Source: Streptomyces sp. LUP30
GTDB taxonomy: Bacteria; Actinomycetota; Actinomycetes; Streptomycetales; Streptomycetaceae
Assembly: GCF_001746365.1 (NCBI RefSeq)
Contig: NZ_MJAJ01000033.1
Coordinates: 1 to 64,000 of the forward strand
Direction: 5' to 3'
DNA: 64,000 nt
Below are positions 57,849-64,000 of this stretch, piece after piece. The position numbers were made by a program, and so were the translations under genes. How positions within the stretch are numbered: position 1 is the first letter of the stretch; each line of letters starts with the position of its first letter. The notes beneath the pieces are model-generated. The model saw only the letters and a list, made by a program, of their open reading frames with translations, had not been told where the DNA came from and searched no databases.

Positions 57849-59126
57849 ACCGGGATGCGCACGGCCCGCGGAACCTGGCGGACGCACCACAGGCGAGCGC
57901 CGGTGTTCACCGCGCTGACCGCCCTGGTGGCGGCACTCCTGAGCGGTGTGGGCGCCGCCGGAACGGCACAGGCGGCGCCCGTGGACGCCCACGGGTGGCA
58001 CGGGACGGCCGGCCGCGACAGCGACGAGACCGGCGGGGCGCGGGACGCCTCCGCGGACGGCACCGAGGGCGTGCGGCACACGGCCCGGGACGGAGCCGGC
58101 CGGCAGCGGCAGCCGGCCCGCGTGAAGGGCGTGCTGGCACAGGTGCACACCCCGGGGCGGGTCAAGGACGCCGGCAGCACGGTCCAGTACAGCTGGCCCG
58201 GCGTGTACTTCGAGGGTCGCGTCAGGGGCACCGGCGTGGGCGTCGTGCTCGACGACGCGGCCGCCGACTACGACGTCCAGGTCGACGGCGCCACGGTGGC
58301 CACGCTCGTCACGCCCGGCCGGACCACGCACTGGATCAACGGCCTGCAGAACCGCACGCACACCGTCCGGCTCGTCAAGCGCAATGACAGCCCGTGGGCC
58401 ACCAGCACGTTCGGAGGCTTCCTCGCCGCGCCGGGCGGCGCCGTGCTGAGCAGGCCGGCGGCCCGCAGCCGCCAGATCGAGTTCATCGGCGACTCCCTCA
58501 CCGTGGGCTACGGCAACCTCTCGACCTCCCGCGACTGCACCGCGGAGCAGGTCAGCCGGACCACCGACGCCGACGTGAGCTACGGCGCCCTCACCGCCCG
58601 GCGACTGGGCGCCGACTACCAGCTCAACGCCTATTCGGGCCTCGGCATGGTACGCAACTACAACGGAGGCTCACCGGACGTCACCTACCGGACCTTCTAC
58701 CACCGTGCCCTGCTGAACGTGTCCGGCGACGTCTGGCGGAACCCCGGCACCTGGCGCCCTCAGCTCGTGGTGGTCAACCTCGGCACCAACGACTTCTCGA
58801 CCGCCGTCAACCCGGGTGAGCCATGGACGCCCGACAGCCTCGCGGCCGCCTACCGCACGGCATACGGCGACTTCCTCCAGAAGCTGCGGACGCGCTACGG
58901 GCCCACGACGACCATCGTGGCCGTCGGCGCCGGCCCGTTCGCCGGCCATGTGCAGCAGGTGGTCAAGGCACGCACCGACGCCGGCGACGGCCGGGTGCGG
59001 TACTGGCTCCTCGACGACTCGGGGCTGGACTTCCTGGGCTGCCACTGGCACTACTCGGCCCACGACGACCGGATCATCGCCGACCGGCTGACCTCGTTCA
59101 TCGGCAGTCTCCCGACAGCCTGGTGA
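57849..59126 (+). CDS. secreted SGNH/GDSL carbohydrate esterase (CE2-like)
   Basis: A 425-residue secreted esterase. The signal peptide precedes a processing site near TAQAAP, then a low-complexity charged region of about 50 residues. A beta-sandwich N-terminal part (about 95-215; VYFEGRVRG, WINGLQNRTHTVRLVK) resembles the domain found in CE2 enzymes. The SGNH hydrolase begins at IEFIGDSLTVGYG (nucleophile Ser), with the later blocks NLGTNDFS and GCHWHYSAHDDR (catalytic His). Such enzymes deacetylate plant polysaccharides such as acetyl-xylan or glucomannan, which fits the GH62/GH6 neighbourhood. The ATG at 57849 was chosen because GAAGGAGAC lies just upstream; an in-frame ATG three codons later is possible. 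The 280-bp gap before it contains short CGCCCCATCG repeats. Confidence 0.9.
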   Translation, partial: TGMRTARGTWRTHHRRAPVFTALTALVAALLSGVGAAGTAQAAPVDAHGWHGTAGRDSDETGGARDASADGTEGVRHTARDGAGRQRQPARVKGVLAQVHTPGRVKDAGSTVQYSWPGVYFEGRVRGTGVGVVLDDAAADYDVQVDGATVATLVTPGRTTHWINGLQNRTHTVRLVKRNDSPWATSTFGGFLAAPGGAVLSRPAARSRQIEFIGDSLTVGYGNLSTSRDCTAEQVSRTTDADVSYGALTARRLGADYQLNAYSGLGMVRNYNGGSPDVTYRTFYHRALLNVSGDVWRNPGTWRPQLVVVNLGTNDFSTAVNPGEPWTPDSLAAAYRTAYGDFLQKLRTRYGPTTTIVAVGAGPFAGHVQQVVKARTDAGDGRVRYWLLDDSGLDFLGCHWHYSAHDDRIIADRLTSFIGSLPTAW

Positions 59127-59152
59127 CAGCCTGGTGACGAGCCGAACGGGGA

Positions 59153-59190
59153 GCGGCCGCCGACGGCAGGGAGCGTCCGTCGGCGGCCGC
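59153..59190. terminator. bidirectional hairpin terminator
   Basis: Perfect 14-bp inverted repeat (59153-59166 and 59177-59190) between the esterase stop (59126) and the converging WD40 gene stop (59198). Just before it, an 11-bp tandem duplication GACAGCCTGGT (59114-59135) covers the esterase stop. Confidence 0.85.
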
Positions 59191-59197
59191 CGTGCGG

Positions 59198-61300
59198 TCA
59201 GCGGTGGGTCAGGACCGCGATGTCCGAGCCGAAACCGACCACCAGCCGCCCGTCCGGTGCTACCGCCAGTACCCTGACTCCCGCGGGAAAGACGTACGCG
59301 CCGGTCTGCTGCCCCGTGGCCGCCTCCCACACCCGCACGATTCCCTCGTCGCCCCCGGCGGCGACGACGAGGCGGCCGTTCTGCATGCCCACCGCCCCTG
59401 CCCGCACGTCGCCGGTGAGTCCCGTCATGGGCTGCCCCAGCGGTTCGCCCGCGGCCAGGTCCCACAGATGGACGGCATGCGACCGGTCGCCGGTCACGAT
59501 GACGCTGCGGCCCGCGAGCGTTTCCAACGCCAGGGCCCGGAGTCCGTCCTGCCGCGGCTGCACGCCGATCCAGGCGCTCGTGGTCAGGTCCCACACGCGT
59601 CCGGTGTGGGTCACGGCGACGAATCGGTCCTCCCGTGCCGCGAAGAACTGGATGGACGCGCTGGCGTACTCCGTCGTCGACCGTCCGTGCAGCTCTTCCC
59701 CGGTGGTCAGGTCCCACATGCGCACGGTCTCGCTCCGGTCGCGCGTGATCAGGGTGGGGCGTCCCGTCACGGTCGCCACGGTCAGCAGGTCCACGACGCC
59801 CGTCTGCCCCGCCAGGGGTTCCCCGATCTGTCGCCCGTCGTCGAGGTCCCGGATCCGCAGGTCGTCCGAGTCCGCGGTGACGACGACGCAACGGCCGTCC
59901 AGGACGGCGGTGGCGAACTTCTGCACGGGCCGAGCCGGGCCGTCCGGCCTGCTGACCGTGCCCCTCTCGCCGTCGAGGTCCCAGACGCGGACCGATCCGT
60001 CGTCGCCGCCGGTGACGGCGAGGTGACGTCCCTTCACCACAGCCGTCGCCACTCCGCGCACGGTCGCTTCGTGGCCGACCAGCGGCAGGCACAGGTGCGT
60101 GAGCGTCGACAGATCCCACACCTGGACGGGCCTGCGGCCGGAGTATCCGACGAGGGCGGCGGGGCGGCCGTGGAGCATTCGCACGGCAGCCGTCTCCACG
60201 AACCCGGCCGGCACGGGCTCACCGACCTCCTCGCCCGTGACCAGGTCCGAGATGCGCACCTCGTAGGCGTCGGCGCTCACGGCCAGCGCACACTCGGACG
60301 TCGGGTCCGTCGCCAGGACATGCGTCATGGCGTTGAGCTCCATGGTGGCGCAGACGCGCATCCCCCCGTCCGTGGCCGCGGGAGGCTCCTCGGCGTGGTG
60401 GTCGCTCCGGGCGCCGATCTCCTGTCCCGTGATCAGGTCCCACACCCGGACGGCTCCCTCGGCGTGACCGGTGAGAGCGACCGGACGGCCGTCCGGTGCG
60501 GCCGTCGCCAGGGCGGAGACGTGGCCCGTGCGGATGGTCAGGAGCTCATCGCTGCGGGTGAGGACGGCCGGATCCCACACCCGCACCACGCCGTCGGTGC
60601 TGCCGCCGACCACGACGGGACGGCCCTCCACCAGTCCGGTCGCGAGCAGGGTGACCCAGTCGTCGTCGCCGACCCGGAACGAACCGGCGAGCTCTCCCAC
60701 GGCGAGGTCCCACACCCGGACGGTCCCTTCGTAACCGCTGGTCACCGCCATGGGACGGCCGTCCAGCACCACCGTCGTCAGGGCCCGCACCGCGCCGGTG
60801 TGTCCGGTCGCGACCTTGCCGAGCTCACGGCCGGTGGTCAGATCCCACCAGTGCAGCGTGCCGTCCTTGCAGCCGGCGACCGCCAGTCCACGGTCCGCCA
60901 CGACCGCGGTCGCCACCGCGCCCACCTCGGCCGGGGCGGGCAGCGCACACCGCAGCCGGGAGTCGAGGCCGCTGCCTGTGGCCCACTCCACCACCCAGGA
61001 GCCGTCGGTCTCCTGACCGACCGGCACCTCGGCGATGTCCCTCGCCAGCCCGGGGTCTCCGTACCGGGCGGCGTCCAGCGCCAGCACCTGCCGCCGCACC
61101 CGCGCGCCGGCGTCACGATGCACATGCCCGGACGCCCGGTACACGGCGGCGGCCGACGTCTCCCGTCGCCCGGCAGCGCCGTCCAGCGCCGCCAGGACCT
61201 GCTCCGGGTCGCCGTGCACCAGCCACCCCGGATCGGTCAACCGTCCGCCCACCGCCCCGGCCTCAGAGGCCGGAGCATCGCTTCGGAGATCTTCAGACAT
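59198..61300 (-). CDS. WD40-repeat beta-propeller protein
   Basis: A 700-residue protein with a short N-terminal region (about 1-120) and then about a dozen WD40-like blades. Each blade ends in a xxWDLxTG-type strand, for example HWWDLTTG, RVWDLAVG, QVWDLSTL, RMWDLTTG and HLWDLAAG, and carries a partly conserved GH opening. No kinase or helicase domain is attached in this frame. Such proteins act as scaffolds; partners are unknown. The ATG at 61300 (MSEDLRSD) was preferred to the longer frame from 61381. Blades alternate between variants with little variation, a sign of internal duplication. No link with the gene cluster is apparent. Confidence 0.9.
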   Translation of the reverse strand: MSEDLRSDAPASEAGAVGGRLTDPGWLVHGDPEQVLAALDGAAGRRETSAAAVYRASGHVHRDAGARVRRQVLALDAARYGDPGLARDIAEVPVGQETDGSWVVEWATGSGLDSRLRCALPAPAEVGAVATAVVADRGLAVAGCKDGTLHWWDLTTGRELGKVATGHTGAVRALTTVVLDGRPMAVTSGYEGTVRVWDLAVGELAGSFRVGDDDWVTLLATGLVEGRPVVVGGSTDGVVRVWDPAVLTRSDELLTIRTGHVSALATAAPDGRPVALTGHAEGAVRVWDLITGQEIGARSDHHAEEPPAATDGGMRVCATMELNAMTHVLATDPTSECALAVSADAYEVRISDLVTGEEVGEPVPAGFVETAAVRMLHGRPAALVGYSGRRPVQVWDLSTLTHLCLPLVGHEATVRGVATAVVKGRHLAVTGGDDGSVRVWDLDGERGTVSRPDGPARPVQKFATAVLDGRCVVVTADSDDLRIRDLDDGRQIGEPLAGQTGVVDLLTVATVTGRPTLITRDRSETVRMWDLTTGEELHGRSTTEYASASIQFFAAREDRFVAVTHTGRVWDLTTSAWIGVQPRQDGLRALALETLAGRSVIVTGDRSHAVHLWDLAAGEPLGQPMTGLTGDVRAGAVGMQNGRLVVAAGGDEGIVRVWEAATGQQTGAYVFPAGVRVLAVAPDGRLVVGFGSDIAVLTHR

Positions 61301-61451
61301 GGCCGGCACGGTAACCACCCCGCCGACCTCGCCGCACGCAGGAAGGCGAACTCCAGTGGCGATATACGTAGTTCCACGCACCTGCCAAGGTCTGGACGCC
61401 TCCTGTCACGGTGCCGACCAGGTACGAGGAAGGGTGTGCCTCACCCCTTGG

Positions 61452-61700
61452 ATGAAAGCATCCCTGATGCTGATGAAACATCCCTCACCCGGGCGTTTCC
61501 TTGCAGTTCGGGACGTCCTGGAGCTACCCGTACTCGTCGAAGGACTGCCGCGCGTCCTGGCCGGCGCGTCCCGGCTCAGCCGCGCGGTGCGCTGGGTGCA
61601 CGTCACCGAACTGCTGAACCCCGCCGACTTCCTCGAAGGCGGCGAGTCGGCGCTGACGACCGGTGTGCCGTACCCCGAGGACGCCTCGTGTGTTCCTGGA
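61452..61700 (+). pseudogene. PucR-family regulator N-terminal fragment
   Basis: An in-frame stretch of about 80 codons reads as the start of a PucR-type purine catabolism regulator: FLAVRDVLELPVLVEGLP, then SRLSRAVRWVHVTELLNPAD and FLEGGESALTTG. The similarity ends abruptly after the ALTTG segment and runs on into unrelated sequence before a membrane protein; the C-terminal HTH is absent. It looks like a 3'-truncated remnant, perhaps left by a deletion that fused it to the next region. Confidence 0.65.
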
Positions 61701-61736
61701 TTTGCCGGGCACCAGGACCGCTGGAGGTCGATAACT

Positions 61737-61907
61737 ATGGTTCCCCTGCTTCTCGTTCTGCTTCTGGCCCTGATCCTGTTCGGCGCGGGCTTCGCGCTCA
61801 AGGCACTGTGGTGGATCGCCGTCGTCGTGCTGGTCGTCTGGCTGCTCGGCTTCGTCATGCGCAGCGCGGACACCGGCGGCCGCCGGGGCCGCTGGTATCG
61901 CTGGTAG
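61737..61907 (+). CDS. small membrane protein (hydrophobic, 56 residues)
   Basis: Starts at ATG 61737 with GGAGG 9 bp upstream. Two hydrophobic segments (LLLVLLLALILFGAGFAL and WWIAVVVLVVWLLGFVM) are followed by a basic tail GGRRGRWYRW. It is like the short hydrophobic proteins seen throughout Streptomyces (DUF5670/lmo0937-like family); the role is unknown. It continues in the same reading frame as the PucR fragment, but the ribosome site and the fresh start argue for an independent gene. Confidence 0.72.
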   Translation: MVPLLLVLLLALILFGAGFALKALWWIAVVVLVVWLLGFVMRSADTGGRRGRWYRW

Positions 61908-61959
61908 CCCCGCGCACAACCGCCGTCCTGTGGGCCCTTCCCGGGCACGATGCCTCATA

Positions 61960-62012
61960 GCTGGGGCCCGGTGGAGCAGCGGAACCTGCGCCTCCAACCA
62001 CCGGACCCCAGC
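61960..62012. terminator. inverted repeat downstream of the small membrane protein
   Basis: The arms 61960-61974 and 61998-62012 pair with one mismatch (15 bp). It is the only structure seen in the 364-bp gap 61908-62271, which otherwise contains no gene I can support. It is a candidate terminator for the membrane-protein gene. Confidence 0.6.
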
Positions 62013-62271
62013 CGCACCCGACCGCGCACCCTTTCGGGGAGCGGCGACGCCGCCCGGGTCCACCGGATGCCGGAGTGCCTCGTGTGAGCGGGCGGGCGGC
62101 GTGGCAGCGATGCTGCATGCCCCTCATGGTCACCCGCACGACGGGAAGCAGCGGCTCTGCCGGACGACGCCCGCGCCCCGCACCTGCCGTGCCCACGGCC
62201 GCAGCGCGCTCGCGCCCGGTGTGCGGCGTGCCCGGTACCGCCCGTGACCCGCGCGGCGGGGCGGGCCGCCC

Positions 62272-63114
62272 GTGCCCGTGACGACCCGCGCGCTGACGAA
62301 CCTGCCCGGACCGCCCGCCATGCCCACGCTGCTCGCCGCAGCTCACGGCGGGCCGGCCCTCGCGGTCACCGTGGTCGCGGGCCTGCTCGCGGTCCGCGGC
62401 GGACTGCGTCCGCTCGACGCCGTCGTCGTCACCGCGGCGGTGTTCACCGGCCAGCTCACCGTCGGCTGGGGCAACGACCTGCTGGACCTGCGCCGCGACC
62501 GCGCCGTCGGCCGCACCGACAAGCCGTTGGCCGTCGGCAGCCTTCCGGTCGGACGGGCGGCGGCAGCCCTGGTCGTGGCGGCCGTCGCCTGCCTGGTGCT
62601 GTCCGCGCTCGCCGGCTGGCGCACCGCGCTGGTCAACGCCACCCTGGCCACCGGCGCGGGACATGCCTACAACCTCGGGCTCAAGGCGACCGTGTGGTCC
62701 TGGGCGCCCTACGCCTGCGCCTTCGGGACCCTGCCCTCGGTCGTGACACTCGCCGGCCCCGACCGGGCGTGGGCGCCGTTGTGGATGACCTGCGCCGGTG
62801 CGGCTCTCGGCGTGGGGGCGCATCTGCTCAACACGCTGCCCGACCTCGCCGACGACGAACGCACCGGCGTCCGTGGTCTGCCGCACCGGATCGGCGGGCG
62901 TCGCTCCCGCGTCCTTGCCGCCGTGCTGCTGCCCGCCGCCTCGCTGCTCACCGTGCTCGGACCGGCAGGCAGGCCCCCGGGGTGGGCATGGCCGGTTCTC
63001 GCCCTGGTGATCGTCCTCGCGGTGCTCACCCTGGTGACCCGCGGTCGTACTCCCTTCCGGGCCGCGGTCGCCATCGCCCTGGTCGACGTCGTGCTGCTCG
63101 TGGCGGCCGGCTGA
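62272..63114 (+). CDS. UbiA-family membrane prenyltransferase
   Basis: A 280-residue polytopic membrane protein of the UbiA superfamily, which transfers a prenyl chain to an aromatic acceptor. The Asp-rich Mg-binding motif is WGNDLLDLRRDRAVGRTDKP (about residues 67-86), and the second motif is LLNTLPDLADDERTG. About eight membrane segments fit the hydrophobic pattern. The GTG start at 62272 is uncertain; another GTG lies two codons later and an ATG 17 codons later. It is followed 264 bp downstream by a type III PKS gene in the same direction, an association typical of prenylated alkylresorcinol/pyrone or quinone pathways in Streptomyces. Confidence 0.88.
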   Translation: MPVTTRALTNLPGPPAMPTLLAAAHGGPALAVTVVAGLLAVRGGLRPLDAVVVTAAVFTGQLTVGWGNDLLDLRRDRAVGRTDKPLAVGSLPVGRAAAALVVAAVACLVLSALAGWRTALVNATLATGAGHAYNLGLKATVWSWAPYACAFGTLPSVVTLAGPDRAWAPLWMTCAGAALGVGAHLLNTLPDLADDERTGVRGLPHRIGGRRSRVLAAVLLPAASLLTVLGPAGRPPGWAWPVLALVIVLAVLTLVTRGRTPFRAAVAIALVDVVLLVAAG

Positions 63115-63378
63115 TGGCGCCCTCGCTCGCCGCACCGCCCTCGTGGCGGCCGGGCCGCGCGTCCGCTGCCCGGGAACCCGGCACGTCTCGCGTCCCGCCG
63201 GGCCACGAGGGCGGCCCGGGCGACGGGCGCGGCCGGCAGCCGGTCGGGAACCGGTGTGGCCGAGCCACAGACCGGGTCCCGCCGATCAACGGCCCCACCC
63301 GGGCCCCCGCCCCCCGGCCCCCGTCCCCGCACCCCTGCGCCCCACCGCCCAGCCGATCAGCCGACCCCAGGAGCCAGC

Positions 63379-64000
63379 ATGACCATGCGCGTCCTCAGCG
63401 TCCGCGGCGCCCTGCCCGAGCCACGACATCGTCAGGAGGAGATCACCGAGTCCTTCATCGCCGCGTCGGCCGGGGACGGGGCCGACCGCGGCCTCGTGGA
63501 ACGGTTCCATCGCAACGCGTGCGTCGAGACCCGGCACACCGTGCTCCCGCTGGGCGAGTACGCCCGACTCGGCGACTTCGGCCGGTCGAACGACGTCTTC
63601 ATCCGGGCCGGCGTCGAGCTCGGCGCCCGCGCGGTCGTCGACGCGCTCAAGGACGTCGGGCTCACACCGGCCGACGTCGACTACATCGTGTCCTGCACGG
63701 TGACCGGCCTGGCGGTGCCCTCGCTGGAGGCCCGCGTCGCGGCGGAGATCGGGCTGCGGCCCGACGTGGTGCGCCTGCCCCTCGTCGGCCTCGGGTGTGT
63801 GGCGGGCGTGGCCGGCGTCGCCCGCCTGCACGACCTGCTGCGCGGCCGGCCGGACGGGGTCGCGGTGCTGATGTCGGTCGAGCTGTGCTCGCTCACCCTG
63901 CAGCGCGACGACTCCTCGGTCGCCAACCTCGTGGCCAGCGGACTGTTCGGGGACGGCGCCGCGGCGGTGGTCGCCGTCGGCTCCGAGCACCCGCTCGCGC
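63379..64000 (+). CDS. type III polyketide synthase (chalcone/stilbene synthase-like), truncated at right edge
   Basis: Only the first 207 residues are in the window. The N-terminal thiolase fold is clear, with the nucleophile Cys140 in GLGCVAGVAG, the segment DYIVSCTVTGLAVPSLEARVA before it, and GLFGDGAAAVVA near the edge. The His and Asn of the catalytic triad would lie beyond base 64000. Such enzymes extend a CoA starter with malonyl-CoA to alkylresorcinols, pyrones or naphthols. The ATG at 63379 follows CAGGAG at normal distance. With the UbiA gene it suggests a prenylated polyketide locus. The 264-bp gap upstream is C-rich and contains no gene I can support. Confidence 0.93.
   Translation, partial: MTMRVLSVRGALPEPRHRQEEITESFIAASAGDGADRGLVERFHRNACVETRHTVLPLGEYARLGDFGRSNDVFIRAGVELGARAVVDALKDVGLTPADVDYIVSCTVTGLAVPSLEARVAAEIGLRPDVVRLPLVGLGCVAGVAGVARLHDLLRGRPDGVAVLMSVELCSLTLQRDDSSVANLVASGLFGDGAAAVVAVGSEHPLA

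Noticed and set aside
61960..62012. A possible tRNA-like fold between the small membrane protein and UbiA.
   Set aside because: It is a simple inverted repeat; no anticodon arm, T-loop GTTCNA or acceptor/CCA pattern could be built.

Overview
The window looks like Streptomyces chromosomal DNA: very high GC with G/C-ending codons, GTG and TTG starts, and Streptomyces-type secreted CAZymes. About three quarters of it (1 to about 48.8 kb) is a trans-AT hybrid NRPS-PKS gene cluster running off the left edge. The rest is a cellulose/arabinoxylan-utilisation region followed by the edge of a type III PKS locus.

Assembly line. No megasynthase here carries an AT domain; acyltransferases are separate AT-ER proteins. 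The inferred order is: stand-alone adenylating enzyme plus small carrier protein (15698-17577); NRPS with carrier-Cy-Cy-A(Cys)-PCP-Ox-KS (41300-48259); PKS with linker-ACP-KS-KR-ACP-KS (28853-35008); and a giant PKS with DH-ACP-KR / KS-ECH-ACP / KS-DH-KR-cMT-ACP / KS-KR-ACP and more beyond base 1 (1-15701). Module boundaries fall inside KS and KS-DH units, so modules are split across proteins. The logic predicts an aminoacyl-thiazole starter, a non-elongating first KS, a beta-branch made by an HMG-synthase cassette, and one alpha-methyl branch. In outline it resembles leinamycin-family systems, recalled from memory; the diagnostic DUF-SH module, if present, would lie left of the window.

Trans-acting genes include two AT-ER proteins (one with an eroded ER half), HMG synthase, an ECH1 dehydratase, type II thioesterase, Sfp-type PPTase, MFS exporter, truncated globin, a PIG-L deacetylase, a SAM methyltransferase, an unusual Rossmann/hydrolase fusion with a Cys nucleophile, a DUF3224-like protein, a VOC protein, and two paralogues of an unassigned internally duplicated family flanking the first AT-ER gene. 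No regulator gene lies in the cluster part of the window, but a 16-bp palindrome (TGCWCAM-N2-KTGWGCA) occurs at five places that together head nearly every transcription unit.

Right flank (48.9-61.9 kb): a YdeI-like protein, secreted GH62 arabinofuranosidase, LacI-family repressor with CebR-type boxes, two secreted GH6 cellulases, a PhyH dioxygenase/small protein/AraC locus, a secreted SGNH esterase, a WD40 protein, a PucR fragment and a tiny membrane protein. Right edge (62.3-64 kb): a UbiA-type prenyltransferase and a truncated type III PKS, probably the start of a second biosynthetic locus.

Most other long open frames are antisense or out-of-frame artefacts of the GC-rich codon pattern and are left out. 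Motif residues were read by eye and coordinates derived by hand; residue ranges inside the megasynthases are approximate.
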